Shown: positions 24,815 through 35,950, counted from the stretch's first letter. The stretch: DNA of 64,000 nt from Prostheceraeus crozeri (GCA_907163375.1 CAJQUW010001972.1:1030001-1094000); one strand, 5' to 3'. Notes: generated by a model not told the origin, from the letters alone. Program-made: numbers and translations.

Positions 24815-25116
24815 TTTCGTTCCTTTTATTTAAGCATAACAAAAATTTTATCATCTCAAGTTATCTGTTGCCATCAAACACGTCCCTATGTCCGAATGCA
24901 CCCAAAGACCAGACTCCCTTGGATCCGATATATCATATCGCATAAATTTCTTTGTGGTTGCGGAGTAGCCTACATGGGCATTGGGCAAATGCAGGGGTTT
25001 CTTTGCGTGTTCGTGTAACGGAGCATCTACCAAATTGGATATTGATCGTCACAACCCGACCTCGATCGAACAAGGCTCCTAATTCAAGCATTGCGAAGCA
25101 CCTACAGGGCTACCCT
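24815..25116 (+). mobile_element. Penelope-like GIY-YIG endonuclease fragment
   Basis: The + strand frames read KFLCGCGVAYMG (the C-x-CG-x-A/V-YIG form of the GIY-YIG core), then VTEHLPNWI, RPRSNKAPNSSIAKHLQG. Same subfamily as the fragment at 9914-10179. It is a broken relic that ends at the left border of the fold-back element at 25117, which appears to have landed in or next to it. Confidence 0.65.
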
Positions 25117-25800
25117 TCACGTGCTAGTCGGAGAATGATGTACGCCCTATGCCTAATACGCATCGGTACGTCTGCCGAGTTCTAGTGAGCTCCTCTTCTT
25201 GTCAGACAGGCTCAGAGAAAAACACATGTAAATCCAATGGGACGAAGATTGCAGTTTATGGTCAAAATGAAATTTTGTATGTTTTCTCTGATTAAACGAT
25301 AAGTACTATGGCCAGTCACAATTTTTTGGCATGGAATGTCTTCAGGTCATTTCCTATGACGTGCATGTGTTTCAACATGCTTCTGATCTGCAATGTATGC
25401 GATAATTTGGTTAAATGTGGATAAAGTTGCTCAAAATGTTTGTGTTTGCCGACATTAAGAGGCTCGCAAAATCTAAATGTGTTTAGCTTTATAGACAGGG
25501 TTTTATGAGCATGAAAGGAAATGACCTAAAGACATTCCATGCCAAAAATTGTGACTCTCGGTTGAGCACTTTTCGTTTAATCAGAGAAAACATACAAAAT
25601 TTCATTGTAACCAAAAACTGCAATCTGCGTCCTATTGGATTATTTCATATGTTTTTCTTTGATCGTGTCTGGCAAGAAGAGGAACTCACTAGAACTCGGC
25701 AGACGCGCAGATTCGTAGTAGGCATAAGGTGTACATCATTCTGTGAAAGTCTCACTTTCGGCCTCATTCCCTGCAGAAACTCGTTCTGGCTGCCGGACTA
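25117..25800. repeat. TAGTCCGG fold-back element, copy A
   Basis: The right end is CTGCCGGACTA at 25800 and the left end TAGTCGG at 25117. The arm words GTCTGCCGAGTTCTAG (25170) and its mirror (25700), and TCATTTCCTATGACG and GGAAATGACC, are inverted copies around a spacer of about 150 bases (roughly 25360-25510). The left arm has lost about 50 bases next to its end compared with copy C (50831-51553). Open frames on it are palindrome artefacts. Confidence 0.85.
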
Positions 25801-26270
25801 CAGTTCCGATTGATCATTGTCTGAAATCTTTTGTATATGCAATTACAATCCAGTTAATTCTTGCTATTTACATTTTTTTGACTTTCACATTTCTGCTGTT
25901 TTGAGCAGGGAGGAATGCGCACACAATTTCTCGCCGGTTAACCGATCTAAAGGTTAACCAATATATAGAACTTGTCTATTTAAACTCGGTACATGCAGGA
26001 ATAATGCGCCTTAAGACCATTCAGGGTAGGGTATTGCAATATTATTAAATTTGGGCTATTGCTAAAACCATATTTTAATTATGATATTATGTGGTCTCCA
26101 ATTATCTGTGAGCAGAAGTTGTAAGATTGACAAAAAGTGTATCGAATTCCTTGGTCATTTCCTTTGATCTTATGAAGTTTTGGAGTAATTTTTACAAAAC
26201 CATGCAAAACAGTTAATTTTGAAAATCATCGCAATGTGATAGCGAATCGTGCGACATGAGGTTCCAGAAA
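25801..26270. other. no gene seen
   Basis: AT-rich spacer between two fold-back elements. Confidence 0.5.
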
Positions 26271-27020
26271 TAGTCCGGGAGTTAGTGTGAAAGTTGTGCA
26301 GGGAACGAGGTAGTACATAAAACTTTCACATAGCATAGTACACCTCTAACCTACTGCAAAACTTCGCGTCTGGCGGATCAGATCATTTGCTTTTCAGAAA
26401 TAGAGAGGATAACGCAATCCTGTGTATTTCCAGTGGTAAAATTGTGACATTTAAGGTGTTGACTCCATTTTTTCGAATTTTTGCTCGTAAAAGTTACACA
26501 AATTGGTATTTTGTTGAACTGGTTATTATAGAAATCATCTACAGATCATGATCTTTCAAATTAGCTATCATTCAGTGACAGAGGATGAAGTAAAGTGTAC
26601 AAACAGACACTTTTCGTTAAAGTATATCAACAATTTTCCTGAAATTTCTATGTTAAAATTTGCAGTTACACCAACGAAAAGTGTCTGTTTGTACATTTTA
26701 CTTCATCCTCTGTCATTGAATGATAGCTAATTTGAAAGATCATGACCTGTAGATGATTTCTATAATAACCAATTCAACGAAATACGAACTTGTACATTTT
26801 TTATGGGCAAAAACTCGAAAAAATGGAGTCAACACCTCAGATGTCACAATTTTACCATTGGAAATACACAGGATTTTGTTATCATCTCTATTTCTGAAAA
26901 GCAAATGATCTGATCCGGCAGACGCGAAGTTTTGCAGTTGGTTAGTGGTGTACTATGCTATGTGAAAGTTTTATGTACTACCTCGTTCCCTGCACAACTT
27001 TCACGCTAGCTCCCGGACTA
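26271..27020. repeat. near-perfect 750-bp palindromic fold-back element (copy D)
   Basis: Ends TAGTCCGGGAG and CTCCCGGACTA are inverted. The arms, about 26271-26620 and 26676-27020, match over their whole length with only scattered differences, leaving a short spacer of about 55 bases. Internal words common to both arms include TGCAGGGAACGAGGTAGTAC, AATGGAGTCAACACC and ACAAACAGACACTTTTCGT. Its end layout (CCGG, GCAGGGAACGA, ACTTTCACA, ACACC) parallels copies A, B and C, so it is a sister family. A bordering TA could be the target duplication. Confidence 0.93.
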
Positions 27021-27194
27021 AAAAGTAGCATCTCGCATGTCCTAGGACAATGACATTAGTTTGACGATTGCCTCATTATTACAACACCAGGATTAACAAT
27101 GCTTAAATCATTACGGCACTTGTTTTTTTTGAAGATGTTTCGATAAGTGTCTTAGTAACTTCCTAACATATACAGCACAGTAAATCAAATTCCA

Positions 27195-27260
27195 AGCAAA
27201 AATATAATGATGTTCATGTTATCTATTCGGACTATTTCCTCAGAAATTACTACTAAAGAA
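27195..27260 (+). repeat. short dispersed direct repeat, copy 1
   Basis: The words AAAATATAATGATGTTCAT, TTCGGACTATTTCCTC and ATTACTACTAAAG occur again in the same order at 30541-30603. The two copies lie either side of the Harbinger-type MITE and the Tc1 element. Confidence 0.7.
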
Positions 27261-28045
27261 ATCATATCAATTGCGTTCCATCTGCAGATAGCAGAACGAC
27301 TACTGCAATCATGTCCAATATGCAGATCACAACAAAGTTCGCGATCAGGTTATTGTTTACAGATTGATCTTGACGAGAGAGCAGTACTTATTCATCGGGC
27401 TGCTTCGCATTATTGCAGTTGATTCATTTCATTCTATTCATGAATAGAAGTCATGGCGCATGCCAGGAATCCGTGTAGCCACCATGGATGCATGCAGAGA
27501 ATATGCCTTTCTTGTTCACCAAATGCACAAACGCAAAGGCGACTAGACATAGAAATAAACTGTTTATCTGAAGTTGACTAGAATGGAAATTGACTCAAGG
27601 TCGCAGCACATCCGGGGGAACTAAGTTGGGGCATGAATGACCAATTAAGAGCTTAGATTTACACATGTGACTGATTCTAGCCCAATGATTAAGACGTTGA
27701 CAAGTGTATCTAAGTGAAAATGCGTGCGATTTATGTGCCACTATTGTGTATTGCATGAAGATTAACTTCCATTCTAGAGGTTTTATTGTTGTCAATTTCT
27801 ATGAGATTAATAGCCGAATTCGAACTTGACGGATCTGACACAGAACATCATAGACTACCCAAAGTTTTGTGCGGCGGACATGTCGTCTAAGCTTAGTTTT
27901 AGATGATTTGATGACTTAACCTGTTCTAGCACAGGAAAAACTATTTAGAATACATACTATTCCACGACGATCAAGGATGTATATAAGTAATATTCTTTGA
28001 TTGCATTTGGACAGATAGATAGGCTGAGGACGCAATGCAGTTGGC
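27261..28045. other. no gene seen
   Basis: AT-rich sequence without recognisable coding or repeat structure. Confidence 0.45.
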
Positions 28046-28048
28046 TAA

Positions 28049-28242
28049 GGCCTCAGCCACACTGCGAGCTTTTCTAAGCGTTTCCGAGCAAAGCGTCTTT
28101 CAGCAAATATAAAGTTATCATTACCGCAGTTGTAGACTGCCACACTGCGAGCAAAGCAAACGAGAGCGATTAATAGCTTGCGGACATATGTATGTTTGCT
28201 CGGGACGATCGTGTTTGCTTTGCTTTCAGTGTGGCTGAGGCC
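28049..28242. mobile_element. PIF/Harbinger-type MITE, 194 bp
   Basis: Inverted ends GGCCTCAGCCACACTG (28049) and CAGTGTGGCTGAGGCC (ending 28242) are perfect over 16 bases. TAA borders both sides (28046-28048 and 28243-28245), the expected 3-bp target duplication. The second internal word CACACTGCGAGC repeats part of the left end. Confidence 0.88.
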
Positions 28243-28436
28243 TAATGCATGGTCGAGCCGCAAGCATCAACTGTCAGCTGTGTGACCTTATGCGGTGGTA
28301 GGCCGAGTGCGCTGCCCATTACTCGAAACTGACTAGAGTGGATGTGCGAAACGCCACCATTATCATTGCCCTCCGCTACAAGCGTGCGTTGTCAGCAGCG
28401 GGGCAATCACTGAAATTTTAGTCCAATTCATAACTA

Positions 28437-30111
28437 CAGATTGTTTCATAAAAAATGGATCACCCTTAAACATCGCCTTAACTTCAACTTTGTCTAACTC
28501 CGCCAAACTTGAACGAATTTCTCTGAAATTGGAAGATATGTCAGTTGTGCTTATTAATATCATTGTTGGAAATTTCAAGCATGAATATTGAGTTGTTTTC
28601 CTGTTATAGATAAAAAAGTAGTAGATAATTTGATCTTCATTTAGCAATGTTACACAAAATCATACCTCACTCTTATAAAATTACATTTGTTTCCTTTGTT
28701 ATGTAATATGTTGTTCTACAAGCCAAAAGCTATCAAGCAAAACAAAAATAAAGAAAATCGGTCAATCAGAGCCAGTATAGCACCATTATTCATCAACAAT
28801 AATATAACTGCTACATGTGATCAACTGGACTTCATGTTCCATAGCTTCCTGACTTCGTTGCGGTGGTGTTGGCAGCAGTCCTGATTGCTTTCAGCTAGAA
28901 ATCTATATCTTACCGGTTGAAAACAATACAAAGCACAAATGAAGAATAACGAGATCGCATTCACAAAAGGCAAAGTGTCAGCCTTGCTAGAACTAGGTTT
29001 TTCTTTGCGAGCTGCAAGCAAGCGACTAAATGTCCCTTACACAAATGTGCATCGACGGCATAATGATGATTTTCGACTCTGTCGTAAAAAGGGCTCTGGC
29101 CGTCCACGCAAAACATCCAAACGTAGAGACCGCCTAATTTTGAGATTTGCTAAAGTTGATCCAAGTCTCTCGTTAACTGAGATGGCTGCACTAGACTCGT
29201 CTATTTCTAAGTCCACTATTCGTAGAAGACTTATTGAGTCGAATTTCAAGAGCTGTAAGAGGCCCTCTCAGATCGAATTATCAGATCAGCATACAAAAAG
29301 ACGTCTCAGATGGGCAATGAGTCATTGTCACTGGCGAAATCAATGGGATCGGGTTGTCTGGTCTGATGAGGCATCAGTCCGTCTGAAGGATAGTGATGGT
29401 CGATTGAGATTATAGATAAAATCTGATCAGGAAATTCCGAGACATTTACATCGTCCCCGGGTACAAGGTGGTGCGACTCTACTGATTTGGGCTGGCATTT
29501 GGACCAATGGCCGCTCTGAACTTCACATACAGCAAAGGAACCATGAATTCTGAACGCTATGTGAATGTTTTACGAATGAACATTGGCCAAATGACAGATC
29601 AACTTGGTGATCCATCGACTTGGTTATTTATGGATGATAATGCTACGTGTCACAGGAGTAGTAGAGTCAACTTATGCAAGTCTCAATTAGGGCTTAGGAC
29701 ATTATCTTGGCCAGCTCGTTCTCCTGATCTGAATCCCATAGAAAATGTATGGAGTATTCTAAAACGTAACGTTCGTCGTTCACTGCTACCTACAGATGGC
29801 GTATCACAACTTACGTCACTGTTAAAAAGAGAGTGGAGAAAGTTAGATCAGTCAAAAATCAACGATATCATCGAATCAATGCCTAGACGAATTGGTAATG
29901 TCATTGACAATGAGGGTAGGGCCACAAAATATTAGCTTCTTAAGAACCGTTACTGTATCATAGCTTATCAGATTAATTCATTATAATTAATCATTATAAG
30001 GACATTTAAATATATTAGGGACATGAAATAACATGAAAAATGCTTTTTGTATCATGCTTATGTTTTATTTAGTCAAATTTTAGAATGATCAACTTTTTAT
30101 GAAACGGACTG
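28437..30111 (+). mobile_element. full-length Tc1 transposon, 1675 bp
   Basis: Ends CAGATTGTTTCATAAAAA (28437) and, on the minus strand from 30111, CAGTCCGTTTCATAAAAA are inverted copies reaching about 26 bases to a shared GATCA. TA borders both sides (28435-28436 and 30112-30113), the Tc1/mariner target. The length and single internal transposase are usual for Tc1. The short TIRs and 5' leader of 500 bases before the transposase are on the + strand. Confidence 0.93.
28939..29935 (+). pseudogene. Tc1 transposase (DD34E), inactivated
   Basis: The frame from ATG 28939 gives a paired helix-turn-helix DNA-binding region (KGKVSALLELGFSLRAASKR, then GSGRPRKTSKR as the linker) and the first catalytic aspartate in VVWSDEASVRL. 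It stops at 29413-29415, where family members usually have Trp (RLRLW-type). The same frame continues as GGATLLIWAGIW up to about 29530, where a frame change leads into GTMNSERYVNVL. The second aspartate is in WLFMDDNATCH, and the glutamate in NPIENVW, exactly 34 residues apart, so this is DD34E. It ends at TAA/TAG near 29935. One stop and one frameshift make it non-functional as it stands; otherwise the copy is full length (about 330 residues) and looks recent. Confidence 0.92.
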
Positions 30112-30113
30112 TA

Positions 30114-31937
30114 CTTTGCAAATTCTTTAATCTGCTGATCCTCCTCTTCTGAACTATTGCTTTTCTATGCCTTAAATTGCATGCTTCGATTAGTGTCATT
30201 TTCGTGTCAGAGGTTGGTGGTTTGGACTTCGTGCTCGTGTAGGTGTCGTGTCACAGGAGTTCAGTCGTTCCGGCTGAAGAACTTCGTGTCGTGTTGAAAG
30301 TAAACCTACGACGAATGCAGTAGCGGTATGCATCAGAGTGTCGCAAACATTGTCCTTTTAAAGTAGACCTACAAGTATTTTGACAGATTGGCATAATTAC
30401 ATCCTAGAAGTAAACTTAGAACACCTTCAGATTCTAACTTCTCGGTTCTAAAGACGAATTTGATGTCGTAAGTATTTTCAAATTGTCCTCTTCGCTGCAT
30501 CCAAATATAAATCCTTGGGGAAGTTTATTCATCTTTACAGTTCAAAAATATAATGATGTTCATATTATCTTTTCGGACTATTTCCTCTGAGATAATTACT
30601 AAAGCATATGCGAGGAAAATCTTCACTGTCAGTGGAACTCATCCAAAGAACTTTTAAGTCATAAGACTAGACCAGTTAATTATGTTGTTTTGAAATTGTA
30701 AAGAAATGTACTACTCACATGTCTCTCTACCTTAAATGACACAAAGATATGCTGTTCTTTTTCATAAACAATGCCATCCTATTCTTTCATTTATCACATT
30801 CATCCTTTCAAGGTTGAGCCAGTGAATTAGAATGCCTCCATTCATGTGGAGATACATCGGGTTTAGATATACATGTAAATTGGATTTATTACGTTGTTGT
30901 GATCAACATTACAATCTATTGAATCAACGTCTGTTGCAAATCATTGAGCTTGCGTCGTTATCCTCATTTTGAAAAACACCAATCTTCAACCACAAAAGCG
31001 TGTGTTTCAATGCTTTCCTAATAAAGTCTTTCAATAGAAGTGCTCCGAGGAGATGTTACCTCAATTATAATTAATCTTGCAACACATCAAAATTGATGCA
31101 ACAAATAATTATTGGAAGAACCTGTGAAACTGTCAATTCTCCTACCTAGAAATGATTTCCGATCGAACCGACCGAGCCTGAATCAGACTTTGCCAACATA
31201 TTTTATTTGTGGCAAAATTTCACAAAAATGCCAATCATGGTGATCACCCATAAAGCTTTTAAAGTAAAATTGATTCAAAAGCTTTATAAAATATCATTGG
31301 AGCAGAATTCGAGCAAAGACCCTTGCCACAGATCCAGGCATAGCAAACTTATGATTAAGAGAAGCCATATTTGTACAAAATCTATGTCCAGCATTGAAAT
31401 CATGAGATGACAGTGAGGAGCTTCGGGATTTTAAATTACTTTGATATACATGTACATGAAAAATTGCTTTTGAATTCCCAGTATTTCTATTCTTTTTACA
31501 TCGCTGATGTGAATTGTGAAAGCGAAATATTGAATATTTCGTAATGACACCATAGATTGCTGCCTCTGGCTATTATAGCAATTTCAATTATTTAGTTGAT
31601 TTCAAAGTAAATAATAATTTTTCTTTGTGTATAAAATACAATACATGATCCTGAATAAGGAGTGGCTGAAATGGTTGTGAAACATTTTCAAATTCAAGCG
31701 GAATTGTATTTTCAGACAACCTGTCCCATTCCATCATCTCATGCTCTTCTTCAATCTAAGTATACAGTGTAATCAATGTTTTCTTATGGAATCAAATTGT
31801 TCTTAAGGACGTCAGTTTAATGCGAGTAGTGAATTTTCGACGCTTTGCTAAAATGGATTTTCTAATGGGCCTTGGAAATTACATGTATGAATGATTCATA
31901 AAGAAATCAAGGTCGATGCATGTCTATTTCATCTAAT
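30114..31937. other. no gene seen; direct repeat and CGTGTC-rich patch
   Basis: Contains the second copy of the short dispersed repeat (30541-30603) and a patch at 30195-30300 where GTGTC or CGTGT words recur about six times. No coding signal. Confidence 0.45.
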
Positions 31938-31998
31938 ATTCCGGGAGCTAGCATGAAGTTGTGTGGGGATCGCAGTCGTACCTATAACTTCCACCTAT
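31938..31998 (+). repeat. fold-back family D end fragment
   Basis: CCGGGAGCTAGCATGAAGTT followed by GTGTGGGGATCGCAGTCGTAC matches, with substitutions, the first 60 bases of the palindrome at 26271. Only one end is present. Confidence 0.6.
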
Positions 31999-32156
31999 CA
32001 TCGATGAATCGACAAAAACCGCAATGGGTGAAAAATACTACATTCCAGAAGAGAAAGGTTTTCTGATTCATTTCAATACAATAGAAACCCTTGATCTGAA
32101 CCAAAGTCAGTGACTCAGTTGAACGATTGAAGAACATCGACAGGAATCCGTGGTTT

Positions 32157-32215
32157 TCCCTTCATAGAACATAACGCTTATGGTCTTCTCTTCATAGAAT
32201 ATAACGTTTATTCCA
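32157..32215 (+). repeat. two-copy tandem repeat, ~30 bp
   Basis: CTTCATAGAACATAACGCTTATGGT is followed directly by CTTCATAGAATATAACGTTTAT, a diverged tandem pair. Confidence 0.7.
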
Positions 32216-32719
32216 TTTCATTCATTACAATTTAAGAACTGGGAGGCAGTTTAATGAAGTGGGCAAAATGATCAACATGGACAGCATGGATCCTTCTCTT
32301 AACTCATAAGAATTAAGTCAAGTTCTATTGAATGACTTTAATGATAGGCCGTTTATGATAAGATAACTGATATCACTGGTAATTTTTCATTCAAGATAAT
32401 GATAGCAAGAATAAGAATGATAAAAATTGAATTAACACATAATGTATAATTAATTAACTACTGTGTATAGGCTAAGTGGTGAACTCAGCGTCTCTTACTT
32501 AGAGAAAACGTCTCTGACAGCGATTGCAGGCGTGAAGGTGAAATATTGCATGGCTTCTTTGTTTCTCACCCCCTTATCTAAAACTCATTCTGACGCTTGT
32601 ACCACTGTCGGAATGCACAAACAAAAATAATTGTCAGAAGCTCTTACATTTGCTTGTACTTTACATAATCAATTCGTAATTTCTCTCTGATAGTGCAAAC
32701 CATTATTACTGAGTCCCTG

Positions 32720-33125
32720 ACACTTCCTCAAAGTTTGATTACCATCAGTACAACGTCGGAGTGACAACGAAAAGTTCTCATGGGCGACGGCTTCCTGTAG
32801 TTAAGCGGTGCCCCACCGGACCCTAGCCTCGGATCATTTCGCATTCCCACCTCGAATGGTCCCTGTTTGGCGGAAGAAGCAGTCACCAGTGCAGGGGAGG
32901 TGACTTCTAATTGACGTGTTAATGACTTGTGACGATTATGCAGGCGAAGGGTCATGTGCGCAGTCGCCTTGAAGTCTGGAAATCCGAGAAGTCGGTACAT
33001 GCTGAGCGCACGCGTTCCACGTCGTACCATCGAGTTGCACGTCCACAAGTGGTCGATTTGGACTGAATAAGTGTCAACCACACGCTTTCAAACAAGGCTG
33101 GGTGAGTGTAAGGCGTTGGAATTAA
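32720..33125. other. GC-rich island with 117-residue minus-strand ORF, unassigned
   Basis: This block is clearly richer in G+C and CpG than its surroundings. The minus-strand frame 33081-32728 (MVDTYSVQIDHLWTCNSMVR start) is the longest open frame here without transposon similarity. I do not recognise it. GGCTGGGTGAGTG near 33098 resembles a + strand splice donor. It could be an exon, a CpG-island promoter, or a repeat. Confidence 0.3.
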
Positions 33126-33449
33126 TGATGAAGGGCAAAAGAGGAAAGTTTGCTATCGTACGCTCAGCGTGTGGGTAATTGCTACAGATGCACAAACATA
33201 CAAACTATCTTGAAAAGAACCAAAAATGTAGCGGCGCCTAAACAGCAGAAATAATTATGAGATAGCACATATAATTAGAGATTCATCGATGTTCGGAAGT
33301 GAAAAGTTTGTTCATTAGTTTTGCCTCAGTAGTTTAACTGTACGTTACATATTCATGAATCATTATTTCATTTTGCATTGTCTTTTCATATCAACACATT
33401 TTCATAGTCACAGTCCAAAAATAAATATTAAATTTCATTGTCTGAAAAC

Positions 33450-33625
33450 CTCTGTGACCTCCGTGGCACAGCGGTTAAGTGGTTGGCTCTAGCGATCTTT
33501 TGGTCCAGAGGCCGAGCCCCGGCAGTGTCACTGGAAGTCGCCAGGAAGGACAGCTGGACTAAAAGTACGCATCAGAGAAGTCTGACTATGTCAGCACCGT
33601 TCTAGTGTAATTAAAATAAATTGTA
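33450..33625 (+). repeat. tRNA-derived SINE
   Basis: TGGCACAGCGGTTAAGTGG at 33470 resembles box A, and GGCCGAGCCCCGG at 33512 resembles box B, in tRNA spacing. A non-tRNA body of about 80 bases and an AT-rich tail (ATTAAAATAAATTG) follow. The anticodon stem is not intact, so it is a SINE and not a tRNA gene. Confidence 0.65.
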
Positions 33626-33872
33626 TAATTGCCATACAAAATGTACAATTAACATAAAATTTAATTTAAAAATGGCCATTTGATCCTAAAATAATTTAAC
33701 CATGTTATTCAATTTCTCAGCCTTTCAATAGCTGGTAGCTAGTCCTTGTACAGAAATATATTATTGCTGTATCTTGTTATTAAGGAGAGGGTGTTGTAAA
33801 TTGAGACTCAGCTTAACCTTGGGGCGATGTGGTGGATCTTATAATGATATTAAATCGTGAAGTAAAGCCCAC

Positions 33873-33962
33873 GAGAAGTCATGGCAATAAGGCCCTATGG
33901 CAATTTGGCAATCAACTCATACGGCAACTCATATGGCAATCAAATAATAAGGCAATATGGCA
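33873..33962 (+). repeat. degenerate ATGGCAAT minisatellite
   Basis: The word A-T/C-GGCAA, mostly followed by T, recurs about seven times at irregular 10-17 base spacing (for example CATGGCAATAAGG, TATGGCAATTTGGCAATCAA). Confidence 0.65.
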
Positions 33963-34362
33963 CCCGCAAAGTCCTTTGTATCCTATTTGTTTTATAGTTA
34001 AAGCAGTATCCTACCAATTATGAATGAAACATTTTGCTATTAATATACAACTTTCGGAGCATCACTTCCTTGCTATACAGATATCTTATAACTACTCTTG
34101 CTTGTAGCTCTCAGATTTTGCGATTTTCAATCACATCGGAATGCACAATATGACCGCATTTACACATAAAGTATTGCAATCTACATAGAATATGTCTTGC
34201 GCAGGCCGACAGGTAATATTACTTATAACACTGGATATACTGCAAAAATGCTTAAAGAATCAAATCAATTGGAAGAATTAACTGATATGATAGCTAATTG
34301 ATCATGGCGCTAACTGCTGAAGTATGAATGCTAGATGATTTGCGATGCTAGACATGAGCCAA

Positions 34363-35000
34363 TAGTCCTGCAGCCAGAAGGAGTTTCTGCAGGGAGCGAG
34401 GGCAAAAAATGAGACTTTCATAGAATGATGTACACCCTATACCTGCTAAGAATCTGCACGTCTGTCGAGTTTTACATATAGTTAGTTCCCTTTCTTGTCA
34501 GACAGGATTAAAGAGAAACAGATTGCAGTTTTTGTCAAAAACTGAAATTTACGATGTTTTCTCTTATCAGCTGAAAAGTATTAAGTCTACAGCCACAATT
34601 TTCAGCAAGATATGTCTTTAGGTCATTTCCTATCATGTGTATGTAACATTGTTATGCTTCTGATCGGCGATGTATGCGAGAATGTGGTTCAATGTTGATG
34701 AAGTGGGTCAACATGTTGGTGCTTGCCGACAGTAGGAGGTTTTCCAAATCTGAATGTTTGTAGCTTCATAGATTTATGTTCATGAACATGACAAGATATA
34801 ACCTGAAGACATCTCATGCCAAAAATTATGGCTCTACGAATCTGCGCGTCAACCGAGTTGTAGTTAGCTCCTCTTCTTGTCAGACAAGATCAAAGGAAAA
34901 CGCATGGGATACAATGGGACACAGATTGCAGTTTTTGACAAAAATGACGCTTTCTATGCTTTCTCTTGTCAACTGAAAAGTACCAAGTCTATAGTTGTCA
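34363..35000. repeat. TAGTCCGG fold-back element, copy B, rearranged
   Basis: Begins TAGTCCTGCAGCCAGAAGG and follows copy C through GCAGGGAGCGAGG, ACTTTCATAGAATGATGTACACC, the arm and the central spacer. After the start of the mirrored arm (GACATCTCATGCCAAAAATT near 34815) it switches at about 34832 to a second copy of the left arm in direct orientation (CTGCGCGTCAACCGAGTTGTAG, TCCTCTTCTTGTCAGACAAG). So it ends as a direct repeat and not as an inverted one. Confidence 0.8.
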
Positions 35001-35619
35001 TAGATAACTAAGATTTGACAGATGCTGACGAGCTACCGGGGTGCCTTTTCCCGCAACTTTCAACATGCTTTCAACTGTGAAAGGGCTTTACGATCGTCAC
35101 CATCTTGGAGCGTCAAGCATCCCCAAAATGTGGCCTATTTGAAGGATGACTCGAGTGTGATTTAAGGAAGATGGGGTTGGTTTCGTGGTATCAGGAAGAT
35201 GGGTAGAGAGATACATGGCTCAGAGAACTTGAATTCTGTCGGGATGCATTTTAATGACAACGACTGTATTCTAATTCTGCACAGCATCTTTGCTTTATTG
35301 CGAAGAAGATCCCTTTCATGTCAGCGACTGGGTGAGCCGTCGCAAATTCGTCAGGAAAGTTTACTATAGTGCATAAACGGCGATCAATGAATAGATTTAC
35401 CTCTCATTTTTCAAACACTGAAACTTGTGTGTAGCCTCTAAGGCAAGTATTTTGAGCAGCTGGTTTTAATTTCTTTGGTGCATTTCAAATATAGTCATCA
35501 TCGGTGGTAATGCTTGATTATTTTCGATCGTATAAAAATCTTAATTATAAAACGGCAGGATCAACGTGAAATACCCTTATTTTGAATAAAAAGTACCAAA
35601 TCCATTCGACCAGGTTCCT
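35001..35619. other. no gene seen
   Basis: A moderately GC-rich block at 35020-35340 gives interrupted frames without similarity that I recognise; it might be an old element. Confidence 0.35.
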
Positions 35620-35950
35620 CTGAAGTTCAAAACATAGAGTAAGCATACATAGGTAGAGTGTCGACTCAAAAAGGTGTCTGTATACAGTAAAACTTTTTAT
35701 ATGAAAATATTCAGTTTTTTTTACAGAGATTGCGTTCCTGTGGTCCAGAAAATTATTTGAGCAGTTTTTAAAAAGCTAAATGTTTGCAAATTTATGTACC
35801 GCCGACATGAAGTCCCTTTATAAATAGTATGAAACGAGTTGGATATCAAAAGGAATGAATATTTGCTAACAAGGAGTTTAATTAAGCGCAAATTAAGCTG
35901 ATGATTTATTAAATTTCATGAACTGCATTATAATGCACGTAGGTCCCTGC
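35620..35950 (-). repeat. unknown dispersed repeat, copy 2 (inverted)
   Basis: The reverse complement shares ordered blocks with 24335-24640, the clearest being GTCGACACTCTACCTA and CAGGAACGCAAT. A weaker third relative, ACTCTACCTAATATACTTACT, lies at 36443 on the + strand. Confidence 0.6.

Noticed and set aside
25505-25813. 102-residue open frame
   Set aside because: It is the right arm of fold-back copy A.
33873-33962. Irregular ATGGCAAT repeats considered as a CRISPR-like array
   Set aside because: The units are too short, uneven and degenerate, and the window is clearly animal DNA.
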